Of a DNA stretch of 50,187 bases, positions 1-6,859 are shown one piece after another. Location: IMG/VR virus record IMGVR_UViG_3300018422_000112, positions 1 to 50,187 of that record; one strand, 5' to 3'. The stretch's first letter is position 1; each line of letters begins with the position of its first letter. The notes beneath the pieces are model-generated. The model was not told the origin of the DNA, ran no database searches, and saw only the letters and a program-made list of their open reading frames with translations. The translations under genes were made by a program, and so were the position numbers. Origin of the DNA: a virus.

Positions 1-1200
1 CTAGCATTTCTGCCGCTCCCGCGCAACAACAATAACCTTGCCAAACTGGTTTGTGGTCCGCGAATGGTCCGCAAGCCATGAAAGGGCCTCGCCCCAAACA
101 CGTTGCCAAATGGCACTAAGCGCCTGTTTCGCAGAGGAAAGGCGGGCCGGATCGTACTTCGCGTAAACTGCCGTGGTCCGGTTGCTCATCAGGTGCCCGA
201 GCAAGCCTTCGACATCGGACTGCGGAACGCTCATTGCGCGGAGCTCGGTAGCGATCGTGTGGCGGATCGTCTTGGGGACGATATTCGCCGGCAGGCCCAA
301 TGCGGCCCGCATCGTCCGCCACCAGCGCTTGCGGCTCAACGCGCGCGGATGGGGATGCGAGGCCCAGGCATCGAGCCACGGCCGAAACTCGGGGATCACC
401 GGGACGACGGCATTCCGCTTCTTGGTGAGCGGCAGGCCGTGGGGATGAGTGTCGAATAGATCGCGCTTCATCTGCTTGTCCGGCTGCCATCGCAGTACCG
501 CATCGGGCCTCGCCGCGGTAGCGATCATCCCCAATATCCAGCGCAGCGCCTCGATATCATTGAGCGCATAGCCGACGATTGCGCCGAGCTGATCATAGGT
601 GAGCGTCACGTCTCGCGGCGGCGAACGCTGGTCGGTAGCCACGCTCGGCACCCTAGGCGCGAAAGTCAGCCGCCCGTGCGCCTCATGGTGATTGAGCGCG
701 GCCCGAACGTCCTCGAGATTGCGCTTGACGCTTTCCCCCTTCACGCCCGGCGACGAGTGTCGATAGTCCCGGCCCTGCCAGGTTATTGCGTAGTCGTGCG
801 GCCCCATGCGCCAGGCGATGAAGCGCCTGAAAACGTCGGGGGTGAGCCCCGCCACGGTTACGCCGATGGTCACGCGATCCTGCCGCAGGAACGAGATGAA
901 CTGGCGAAGCGAACTGGCGATTTGCGCCGAGCCGATGGCCTTGCACCCCCGCTCGTCCCAATACAGCATGAGCAGCGGGACGGCCGGCGCTTCATCCGGC
1001 GCCTGCTTTCCCTTGGCGCGCTCGGCTTCGACGTGGCGGTGAAGGGCGGCCTTCGCATCGGCTATCTCCCGGCAACCAGAGCTTCGATGCCGCGTAGTTC
1101 GTGCTTCCGCGTCGTAGGTGAAGATCTGGATGAAGGGCGATTCCGCGCGGGTGCCGAGCCAGTAGTCGCCGACTGTGTAGAGGCGTTTTGGTCGGCCCAT
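1..1200 (-). CDS. int: Phage tyrosine integrase
   Basis: A tyrosine recombinase of 399 residues that would integrate and excise this prophage at a tRNA-Val gene. A core-binding region covers about residues 75-180 and the catalytic domain about 195-365. Visible catalytic residues are R231 (ATAARPDA), K260/K261, R313 (TIRHTIAT), H336 (LLGH) and Y346 (VYAKY); the first position of the usual HxxR box is K310 instead of His. The start ATG follows AAGGAG by 11 nt. The gene reads out of the left edge of the window, where attL and the intact tRNA should lie; the matching tRNA fragment is at 49512. It overlaps the upstream small gene by 139 nt. Catalytic-family assignment is firm; the target is inferred from attR. 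Confidence 0.95.
   Translation of the reverse strand: MGRPKRLYTVGDYWLGTRAESPFIQIFTYDAEARTTRHRSSGCREIADAKAALHRHVEAERAKGKQAPDEAPAVPLLMLYWDERGCKAIGSAQIASSLRQFISFLRQDRVTIGVTVAGLTPDVFRRFIAWRMGPHDYAITWQGRDYRHSSPGVKGESVKRNLEDVRAALNHHEAHGRLTFAPRVPSVATDQRSPPRDVTLTYDQLGAIVGYALNDIEALRWILGMIATAARPDAVLRWQPDKQMKRDLFDTHPHGLPLTKKRNAVVPVIPEFRPWLDAWASHPHPRALSRKRWWRTMRAALGLPANIVPKTIRHTIATELRAMSVPQSDVEGLLGHLMSNRTTAVYAKYDPARLSSAKQALSAIWQRVWGEALSWLADHSRTTNQFGKVIVVARERQKC
55..72. promoter_or_regulatory. Candidate left integrase arm-type sites
   Basis: Two direct copies of GGTCCGC start 11 bp apart here, inside the 3' end of int. The same pair with the same 11-bp spacing occurs at 49410-49427 near the other end of the prophage. 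Lambda-type integrases bind short direct repeats in the arms flanking the core, so these are candidate arm sites. This is inference from repeat position and spacing. Confidence 0.4.
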
Positions 1201-1355
1201 TTTGCCGTCAACTCCTTATTCTCGGCGTCGGATAGCATGTTGAGCAAGCCTAGGTCAGCAAGGGCCTGCAGCTCGTCTGCGGTGAAGCGCGTTCCCTGCT
1301 CATTGCGAAGGGCGCGCCGGTACTTCTTGGCGATCGATCCGATTTCAGCGCCCAT
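1062..1355 (-). CDS. Small hypothetical protein upstream of int
   Basis: The ATG at 1355 gives about 97 residues. The first 50 (from MGAEIGSIAKKYRRALR through GLLNMLSDAENKELTAK) look like a genuine soluble protein rich in Lys, Glu and Leu. The remaining 46 codons run in another frame through the start of int and are low in complexity (Ser/Thr/Arg), so the effective protein may be the first half only. The int ribosome-binding site AAGGAG lies inside this gene, which suggests translational coupling. Its place beside int suits an excisionase or other directionality factor, but no helix-turn-helix is evident. Function is unknown. A TTG at 1388 is an alternative start. Confidence 0.55.
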   Translation of the reverse strand: MGAEIGSIAKKYRRALRNEQGTRFTADELQALADLGLLNMLSDAENKELTAKWADQNASTQSATTGSAPARNRPSSRSSPTTRKHELRGIEALVAGR

Positions 1356-1388
1356 GGCTATCCGCTTCCGCTTCGGTGAGAAGGTCAA

Positions 1389-1767
1389 GGAGAGAAGGGT
1401 TAGGCATCCAGATGGCCCATTCGATAGGGCGTGGGGCGATGCGCTGATTTCCGGGTGGGCGGGAAGCCGTTGAAAATGCGCTGGCGGAGTAGCGCGGGCC
1501 TCCCTTGCCGCCTCGGTCTGGAGCCTTGGGTTGCGGGCGTCTCCGGTGCCCTGTCGGGGAACGTCCCCTGCCGCGGCCGAGCGCTCAGGCGCTCGCGCCG
1601 CCGCCGGGCCGGATGGTGTCGATCAAGGTCATCAAAGCAGAAATGGCCGAGGCCATCTAGGTGTCCGTCTTCATGGTTGCGGTCTCCTTTTTCATCGACT
1701 ATGCCGAAGCTCGGCAAACAGCGAAGGCCCATCGCTATCACGGTTTTTGAGGGGCTGCAAGCGATTT
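1389..1767 (-). other. Gap with only tiny or degraded reading frames
   Basis: No convincing gene is seen here. On the minus strand AAAAAGGAG precedes a five-codon peptide (MKTDT, start 1674), which abuts a 23-codon frame (MASAISALMTLIDTIRP, 1656-1585). The same frame stays open after the TGA at 1585-1587 and ends in MPNPSLLDLLTEAEADSHGR (1407-1345). Together they look like one 100-codon gene interrupted by a stop, or simply two tiny peptides. The middle is very GC-rich. Confidence 0.35.
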
Positions 1768-1941
1768 TCACGCCGCCCTCCCATAGCTCTCCGGCCCCAG
1801 CGGAATAGCCGTTCCACAGAAGGCGCATTCGGCCGACAGCCGCCCGATCAGCCAACTGCTACGGCCACAGCCCGGACAAGAGCATCCAGGTTTGTGACGG
1901 ATGACGTAGCCTCTATGGTGGGGATCGTGGGGAAGGGTCAT
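1768..1941 (-). CDS. Small zinc-ribbon-like protein
   Basis: A protein of 57 residues. CSCPGC near the middle and CAFC about 20 residues later form a CxxC-CxxC pair typical of small zinc ribbons. The start at 1941 is chosen because GGAGG lies 8 nt upstream and the ATG overlaps the TGA of the QueD-like gene in an ATGA junction, so the two are translationally coupled. The target is unknown; such ribbons bind nucleic acid or act structurally. Some reverse-strand frame extends seven codons further upstream but lacks a ribosome-binding site. Confidence 0.65.
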   Translation of the reverse strand: MTLPHDPHHRGYVIRHKPGCSCPGCGRSSWLIGRLSAECAFCGTAIPLGPESYGRAA

Positions 1942-2243
1942 GGGTGGTCCTCCGATTTCCATCTGGCGTAGAAGCGCTCCAAGGGCCGCCTGACTTCGAC
2001 CTCAACGCAATTGGCGAGGCAGCCAACAGCGCGAGCAATATCCTCGCCCCAAGACATATCCTCTGGCAGAACTTTATGATCCCAGAGGCTGACGACGCTC
2101 TGGAGGGCCGCCTTGAAACAGCGCGCGTCGGCCCTGTTCACATTCCGAAACCAGGCGATAACCTCGTAGCTGTGCCCGTGCATCTCTCCCTCAGGAGACT
2201 TGTGCGAGGCGCTGAATACTGCCCCAACTCCGGTAAGGATCAT
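1938..2243 (-). CDS. QueD / 6-pyruvoyl-tetrahydropterin synthase-like protein
   Basis: A T-fold protein of 101 residues related to QueD, which makes 6-carboxytetrahydropterin, the second intermediate on the way to preQ0. Visible family features are the three zinc-binding histidines H14 (FSASHK), H22 and H24 (HGHSY), the Asp-His pair D55-H56 (LWDHKVL), and glutamates near the C-terminus. The catalytic Cys that normally lies just before HGH is missing: the loop here reads SPEGEM. The protein is also shorter than the usual 120 residues. The start at 2243 is preferred because GGAG lies 8 nt upstream; a start at 2273 is possible. It overlaps the DpdA/TGT-like gene, which supports a shared role in 7-deazaguanine DNA modification. 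Fold assignment is good; activity is uncertain. Confidence 0.72.
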   Translation of the reverse strand: MILTGVGAVFSASHKSPEGEMHGHSYEVIAWFRNVNRADARCFKAALQSVVSLWDHKVLPEDMSWGEDIARAVGCLANCVEVEVRRPLERFYARWKSEDHP

Positions 2244-2995
2244 GCCGACGCTCCAATCTGTCGGCATAGGCATTGCGACCGGACCAACGCTCTGGGGCTG
2301 GTAACTCGCCGAAGATGGAAAGCTGGCGTGGGGGCTGATCCTGCCAGTCGTAGCGGTGCCCGTTTTGCGCTAACGTGGTCGCGTCCGCTCCGATAACGGG
2401 ATATTTGTGAGCCTCTGCAGCCCCCCGCAGCAGATGTGTTGGATGCCAGCGGTTTCCATAGAATCGATCTATTTCGTCCATCTTCCGGCGAAAGGCATCG
2501 CATCCTACCGGCTCGCGCTTGGGATGGCCGATCCAGCCGAGACAAACACGGTCGAATCGTTCGCAGAGATGCCCTAGGCGCTCTATTCGGCCATTCATAT
2601 GATAGACAGGAGCGCCCTTGCTCCGGCCAAAAGGCCAGTCGTTCAGTAGGGCGTCGTTGAGTTGGGAAGGGGCGCTTGGGCTGTCCGGAGTCACGGCCCA
2701 ACGTCCCGGAAGGAATAGCCGCGGCTCTAGCCATGCATAATAGGCGCGCCACCATGCGTCTCGTCTTTCTTGGTCCCACTCTTGACCGGCCCGCATCGCC
2801 GACATCCAGAACGAATATCCGCCGTGGTCGAAACATTATGTCGGGGCATATGCCCTCGACTGCCTCCATATCGTCCGGGCGGTAGAAAGAGACGCAGGCA
2901 GCTCGCCCGAGCAACACGGCAAGCAGCGCAGCGCGCGGAGTCAGCGGAGTGCCGTGGTAAATCGTGGGCAGACTTAGGCCGTCCTCTCCCATCAT
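2191..2995 (-). CDS. DpdA/TGT-like guanine transglycosylase, +1 frameshifted
   Basis: Two frames together make a protein of 267 residues resembling tRNA-guanine transglycosylases and phage DpdA, which swap guanine for a 7-deazaguanine in nucleic acid. Frame one starts at 2995 (GGGAG 7 nt upstream, ATGA overlap with the HNH gene) and gives LPTIYHGTPLTPRAALL through GICPDIMF. At TTT-C-GAC (2833-2827) skipping one C leads into DHGGYSFW, the likely match to the catalytic Asp motif D-S/N-G-G-F, then PGRWAVTPDSPSAPSQLND, GWIGHPK, HLLRGAAEAHKYP and GADATTLAQNG. The second frame alone (from 2805) lacks the N-terminal part and the Asp motif. UUU followed by CGA, with UUC available in the +1 frame, is a plausible programmed slip site; a one-base insertion that kills the gene is the alternative. 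The adjacent QueD-like gene supports the family call. DNA versus RNA as substrate is inference. Confidence 0.68.
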
Positions 2996-3687
2996 GACGG
3001 GCTCCCTTGGGGGATGAGGTCGAGGCGCTTGGCGAGGCCGTCGCGGTTGTTCCAGTACATTCCGGGCAGTGAGCCGCCTGGCCCAGTCACTTCGCCAAGG
3101 CCGCGCCTTTTGAGTGCTCGCGCCGCAGCATAAAGCTGACTGGTGGTCAGCTCGACGCCGCAACCTTCTTCGCCGGTGGCATCGTCAGGACAGCTTGCGA
3201 TCAGCATTCGGCGCATGGGGTTAGAAAGGCCCATAATTCCGGCCTCTTTCTTTTTCCTTCTGGCGCGCCGAGTAGATTCCAGCGCGCAGGCTCGGCACCG
3301 CTGCCTTCTCTTCCCATCCGGGAAGACGACCCGAAGAGTGTTTGCTTCATTGAAGGGGTGGCCGTTCTTACAATGGGTGGGCTCTCGATTGTTGAGCCGC
3401 CCCTTGGAGAGAGCGTCCTGGATGTTCTCCAGTTGCGTCCCCCACCACAGATGCGCGGGGTTCACGCAAGGCGGATTATCGCAGGAATGCAGAGCAAAAT
3501 GAGCCTCGGTGGGCCTGCTGCGCCCGTCCGTCTCCAGGGAGATGTGAGTGGCCCTGCGGAGGGTGCCTTTGTGGTGAAAGGCGCCGTAACCTTTCCCCTG
3601 TGTCTGGCCCCGCCAAGGCCAGCACTCGTCCGGCTCTTGCCTATCGATCTTGCTCCAGAAGAGAGCGGCGGTCTGCTCGTCAATCAT
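2992..3687 (-). CDS. HNH endonuclease with extra C-terminal domain
   Basis: A protein of 231 residues. The HNH core reads HSCDNPPCVNPAHLWWGT at about residues 83-100 and is followed by NIQDALSKGR and a CxxxH...CxxC zinc segment, the usual pattern of phage free-standing HNH nucleases. From about residue 152 (MGLSNPMRRMLI) the sequence changes to a compact winged-helix-like segment with its own ATG and an AAAGAGG upstream, so it may be an independent small gene or a fused DNA-binding domain. The start at 3687 has GGAGGT 5 nt upstream; longer N-terminal extension is unlikely. The end overlaps the DpdA-like start by ATGA. It may be a homing nuclease or a packaging-associated nick enzyme; only nuclease activity is supported. 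Confidence 0.85.
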   Translation of the reverse strand: MIDEQTAALFWSKIDRQEPDECWPWRGQTQGKGYGAFHHKGTLRRATHISLETDGRSRPTEAHFALHSCDNPPCVNPAHLWWGTQLENIQDALSKGRLNNREPTHCKNGHPFNEANTLRVVFPDGKRRQRCRACALESTRRARRKKKEAGIMGLSNPMRRMLIASCPDDATGEEGCGVELTTSQLYAAARALKRRGLGEVTGPGGSLPGMYWNNRDGLAKRLDLIPQGSPS

Positions 3688-3735
3688 CCCGCACCTCCCC
3701 CGGCATGGATGGTGGCCGGGCGCTCTTGTCATCAC

Positions 3736-4929
3736 TCACGGCCATTTCCGGCACTCCTTGCATTGATCGCCGTCGTGCATGTTGCTGAATTCGGTTGCGG
3801 GTTTGGTCTCGCCACAGAGACAGCACAGCCTGGTGGGCGGCATGGATACTGGGTCAGCCAGACTCGCGAGGCTCGCCGCCTCTTGCAGCAGCGCCACATA
3901 GCGAGGCTCGATCCCGTCGTAACTGTCGGCGGAAATGCCATCGTGAGCTTGTACGAACAGCGCCAGCGCGCGGCGGTGCATGGATACTGGGTCAGGTGAG
4001 GGTGTAATATCAGCCAAGCCGCTCAGAACGATGCTATCGGACTGACCCTGAAGGTAGGCGCGCTGGATGGCGCGGAGGGCTATGTCTCTTCCTTCGGGCG
4101 CTGGGAGAAAATTCATCCTCCCGTCTCGCATGCACTGAGCGGTATTCGGCTGCCCAGCCGCCTCATATTCAGCCGCCAGCAACTCCCGCGCCCGCTGCTC
4201 GACATCTCCCGCCGGACTTATTTGCATATCGTGCAAACAAGTGGCTGCAGGCATGGTGGGCGATGGGGAAAGGGCGGCATCGATTTCCGCAAGAAGCGTG
4301 CGGCATGTCGGAGCGACAGTTTGGTTCTCGATCGCGGGCTCCATCTCGGCCAACGTGATAGGAATCTCGACGTAGCGCCGAGCTCTTTTGAGAAGCGCCC
4401 GCAGCCCCGCTTCCCCGGCACCTTCGGATGCGGGCCGGAAGTGAACGATCCCGGCTTCGCGACGGTGCTCGATAGCCTCCATCAGAGTAGCGAGCCGGAC
4501 GCCAGCGCGAATTTCCATCGCGGGCGGTAGCCTTACATCGCACGGGAGGACGGCACCTTCGGACGATCGAACCCGCAAGCTTTCGTTGCCGGTTGGGGTG
4601 GATTCGGATGGCTTGGGAAGGGCGGCGTCGTAGCGCGTGATAAAGGCTTCCGCAGCCTCGCAGGCGTCCAACAATTCATCGTCAAATCCGGCTCTCCCGC
4701 CGCTCGTATAACCCCTGTAAGTGAGCCGCCTCAGAAGCCTGACCGCCTCCCTCGCGTCCCCTCCGGATAGGGGAGGGCGGGTGTTCCAACGGCCGATAGG
4801 GTCGTCTTCGCCTGGCATTGTCGCCCAACAAGTGAGGCAGCTTATCGACTCGATGCGCCATTTGTAACCGGTGATTATGCTCGCCTTGCCACCGCAAAAC
4901 GGACAGGGTTTCAGCTTATCGTCGCTCAC
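3736..4929 (-). CDS. Lar-family restriction alleviation protein, mosaic
   Basis: A protein of 397 residues. Residues 1-55 carry the Lar signature: KPCPFCGG, then CLTCW, then IGRWNTRP. Lar-type proteins lessen host type I restriction, in known cases by raising self-methylation. The rest is a chain of unlike segments, including an acidic helical part, a part ending LADITPSPDPVSM, a repeat of DPVSM, and a C-terminal CxxC-CxxC zinc segment (CCLCGET...CKEC). Family members are commonly well under 150 residues, so this looks like several small modules fused in frame. An 18-bp repeat at 3840 and 3978 marks the last junction. It starts by ATGA overlap with the following upstream gene. Confidence 0.75.
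   Translation of the reverse strand: MSDDKLKPCPFCGGKASIITGYKWRIESISCLTCWATMPGEDDPIGRWNTRPPLSGGDAREAVRLLRRLTYRGYTSGGRAGFDDELLDACEAAEAFITRYDAALPKPSESTPTGNESLRVRSSEGAVLPCDVRLPPAMEIRAGVRLATLMEAIEHRREAGIVHFRPASEGAGEAGLRALLKRARRYVEIPITLAEMEPAIENQTVAPTCRTLLAEIDAALSPSPTMPAATCLHDMQISPAGDVEQRARELLAAEYEAAGQPNTAQCMRDGRMNFLPAPEGRDIALRAIQRAYLQGQSDSIVLSGLADITPSPDPVSMHRRALALFVQAHDGISADSYDGIEPRYVALLQEAASLASLADPVSMPPTRLCCLCGETKPATEFSNMHDGDQCKECRKWP
3840..3995. repeat. 18-bp direct repeat inside the Lar-like gene
   Basis: GCATGGATACTGGGTCAG occurs at 3840-3857 and again at 3978-3995, 138 bp apart and in frame (138 is divisible by three). Each copy encodes DPVSM. It may be the scar of a module insertion or an internal duplication boundary. 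Confidence 0.6.
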
Positions 4930-5675
4930 TTGGAGGAGTCCTTGGGTGAGGAATAGGTAGTTTCGGCGATGTCCTTCGGACCCGCGCTCTCATGCTCCGC
5001 ACCGAGCCGCTCTGCGGCGTCTCGGCCCTGCGGGTTTCGATCGCTATCGCGCGAGGCGATCAGCGCTGCACGGGCTATCGTTACGGCCTTGGACTCTGGC
5101 GCGAAGCTGTGATGCTCGGTGTCGATTATCTCGCCATGGGCGCCCATCAGCGCCGCGACCTTGGCCCCCAGCTCAACCTCTCTCTCTCGAAGTGCGCGCA
5201 GGTCTGCGTAGAGGTCCGGCAGTTCGGCCGAGGCCATGATCTGATCCCATTTGAAGGCATCAAGGGATTCGACCACTTCCCGGAAGTCGTCCGCATCGTT
5301 CGTGCTGCCGAAATAGGAGCGGTCGCCTTCGTCCTCGATCTTGTCGCGCACGTTGATCAGCGCGTCTCGCACGCGGATGAGTAAGCGGCTCTGATAGGCG
5401 CTGTCCGCCCGCAGCTTCACAATCTCGCGCGCGGAAGTCTCGGCGAAGTAGTTGCTGAAGAAGTTCACCGCCATCCCGGCTTCGCGGTGCCAAGGCCGAT
5501 ACGCGCTAGGCGGCGCATCGTCGCGCAGGCCAACGGCAATTGCGAGGACTCGCGCCAGCGCTTGTGTCAGTCGTTCCATGCGCGAGGGATCGAAGCCCGT
5601 AGGGCCGAGACCTTCTTGGGGCTCGGCTTGCGAGAGCCCGGTCGGCTTGCCGACGCGCCCTGAATCAGTCGTCAT
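4926..5675 (-). CDS. Hypothetical protein with conserved bookend termini
   Basis: A protein of 249 residues without a recognised domain. The N-terminal 33 residues (TDSGRVGKPTGLSQAE, then GFDPSR) and the C-terminal segment (DSDRNPQGRDAAERLGAEHE, then SAGPKDIA) are almost identical to the ends of the unrelated gene at 10343-10741. The middle (residues about 34-215) is unique, helical, with an acidic patch DKIEDEGDRSYFGSTNDADD and a likely coiled coil LYADLRALREREVELGAK. It overlaps the next gene by ATGA on both sides. Repeat ends plus a private core suggest cassette replacement by recombination. Confidence 0.75.
   Translation of the reverse strand: MTTDSGRVGKPTGLSQAEPQEGLGPTGFDPSRMERLTQALARVLAIAVGLRDDAPPSAYRPWHREAGMAVNFFSNYFAETSAREIVKLRADSAYQSRLLIRVRDALINVRDKIEDEGDRSYFGSTNDADDFREVVESLDAFKWDQIMASAELPDLYADLRALREREVELGAKVAALMGAHGEIIDTEHHSFAPESKAVTIARAALIASRDSDRNPQGRDAAERLGAEHESAGPKDIAETTYSSPKDSSK
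4965..5050. repeat. Tail bookend repeat, copy 1
   Basis: 86 bp matching 10370-10455 with only two differences seen by eye. It encodes the C-terminal tail of the 4926-5675 gene and contains the CCCTGCGGG core found at several other gene ends. A partial inverted relative lies at 12196-12244. Confidence 0.85.
5581..5671. repeat. Head bookend repeat, copy 1
   Basis: 91 bp matching 10644-10734 with two differences seen by eye. It encodes the first 30 residues of the 4926-5675 gene and includes the GGGATCGAAGCCCG segment that recurs on the other strand at 16823-16843. Confidence 0.85.
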
Positions 5676-5884
5676 CCCACTTCTCCATTTCTCCGCCGCG
5701 CCTCATCCATCAGCTCGGACCTTCGGCGTGTTTCAGCTTGGGCGAGGGCCGCGAGTGCGCGCTCACTTTCCGCGCGGCGGGCTTCATCTACCTCGCGCGG
5801 GGTTCTGCCAGGAATCAAGCCCAGCTTCTGAGCAGCATAGACGACTGCTTGCGCCAGTGGGGAAAGGGGCTCAGGAATTGGCAT
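5672..5884 (-). CDS. Small helical hypothetical protein
   Basis: A protein of 70 residues (MPIPEPLSPLAQAVVYAAQK...). The N-terminal half is moderately hydrophobic; the C-terminal half is a charged helix (EVDEARRAESERALAALA) likely to coil. The stop overlaps the start of the next gene by ATGA, so it belongs to the leftward operon. Function is not recognised. Confidence 0.65.
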   Translation of the reverse strand: MPIPEPLSPLAQAVVYAAQKLGLIPGRTPREVDEARRAESERALAALAQAETRRRSELMDEARRRNGEVG

Positions 5885-5896
5885 GTTTCTATCCTC

Positions 5897-6232
5897 TCAT
5901 CTCAGGTTCATCTTCGCCCGCTCGGTTGCGTTGACCGTGCGCCACGCCTCGAACCTCAGGCGCTTGCCCTCGGCCTTTGCGTCGGTTCTCCGGTAGTCGT
6001 AGTTCGCCAGTTCCCACTCGGCGGCGGCGGCTTTGTACGTCTCGTCGGCGCGGGCGAAATGCTCGGCCTCGCCGATCCCCTTGCCGGCGCCGCGGTGCTT
6101 GACGACCATGGCCGCGAGGACCTGTTTGCGGCGTTCGTCCAGGGCCTCGACCTGGGCGCGCGCCTCTGCGGCGGCCTCCATCGCCTCCTCGAGCCGATCG
6201 AGCGCCATATCCAGATCTTGCTCGTTACGCAT
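5897..6232 (-). CDS. Coiled-coil hypothetical protein
   Basis: A protein of 111 residues, almost entirely predicted helix: DLDMALDRLEEAMEAAAEAR at the start, a second heptad-rich stretch near residues 60-80, and a basic C-terminus. No enzyme motif is seen. It overlaps the preceding DUF968-like gene by 8 nt and follows the recombination genes, so a role as accessory to recombination is possible but unproven. Confidence 0.75.
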   Translation of the reverse strand: MRNEQDLDMALDRLEEAMEAAAEARAQVEALDERRKQVLAAMVVKHRGAGKGIGEAEHFARADETYKAAAAEWELANYDYRRTDAKAEGKRLRFEAWRTVNATERAKMNLR

Positions 6233-6605
6233 GATCGAGCTCCCACTTTCTGCCCATGGGCGTGTTGGTCAGCCATTCGAGCCAATAGGCGGTGACGACA
6301 TCGCGGCCGTCGAACTCGTACTTCCGCTGGAACTCCGGCCAGCCCAGTACGTCCGTTTGCTCTTCATGGGCGCCGTCGCACATCGGCATGGACGCGGAAT
6401 CGCTAGCCTTGGTCGACATGCCCTTGTCGCCCCACGGATCGAAGTGGCAGGCGCGGACCTTGCCCCGGCAGACGTGCTTTGGGTCCTGCTGAATGATGAA
6501 GCACGACCGCCCGCGCAGCCATTTCAGGAAAGGCTCACACCGTTTCCATTCATCGGCTCGATGCGAATTCTGCACCCGAGGTTCAAAGGCGGACCTGGCC
6601 AGCAT
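6225..6605 (-). CDS. DUF968 / Ref-like HNH recombination nuclease
   Basis: A protein of 126 residues. C35 (SCFIIQ), the segment VRACHFDPWGDKGMSTKASD, then MPMCDGAHEEQTDVLGWPEF match the pattern of DUF968 and phage Ref proteins, in which His and Cys residues hold zinc beside an HNH-type nuclease centre. Ref of phage P1 is a RecA-dependent nuclease. Here it sits directly downstream of the ERF annealing protein and its small partner, coupled by a TAATG junction, which fits a recombination or replication-fork role. Family call is good; activity is inferred. Confidence 0.72.
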   Translation of the reverse strand: MLARSAFEPRVQNSHRADEWKRCEPFLKWLRGRSCFIIQQDPKHVCRGKVRACHFDPWGDKGMSTKASDSASMPMCDGAHEEQTDVLGWPEFQRKYEFDGRDVVTAYWLEWLTNTPMGRKWELDHA

Positions 6606-6859
6606 TAGAAGCCGGGAACGTAGTCGTCATCGCCAGCGGCGGGCTGCCGGCTTTGTTGCCGTCGTTCGCCGCCTTGGCTGCTGTTCTCGCGCGGCTCGCG
6701 AAGATGGATGATGTACTGCCCGTCCTTGCTGGCCGGCATGGCGTCGAGCTTAACCATAAAGCCCGCCCCCTCGCGGTTAGCGAAGGCCACGCCGATGCGC
6801 GTCCAGTAGCTCTTGCCGTCGCTCTCGCGGACGGTCAGCGCGTCAAGCCGATTGCTCAT
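6605..6859 (-). CDS. Small protein between ERF and Ref-like genes, possible ssDNA-binding
   Basis: A protein of 84 residues. The first 55 (LTVRESDGKSYWTRIGVAF through DAMPASKDGQYIIHL) have alternating beta-strand character like a short OB-type fold, and the rest is a disordered Gln/Arg/Asp tail ending DDDYVPGF. An acidic C-terminal tip after a flexible tail is also seen in single-strand binding proteins. The place next to ERF supports this, but there is no decisive motif. ATGA and TAATG junctions tie it to both neighbours. Confidence 0.7.
   Translation of the reverse strand: MSNRLDALTVRESDGKSYWTRIGVAFANREGAGFMVKLDAMPASKDGQYIIHLREPRENSSQGGERRQQSRQPAAGDDDYVPGF

Noticed and set aside
2240-3163. 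A 307-codon minus-strand frame covering the same stretch as the DpdA-like and HNH genes
   Set aside because: Only its part from 2995 to 2831 is protein-like, and that is the 5' half of the frameshifted transglycosylase; the remainder is Arg/Pro/Ser-rich shadow sequence.
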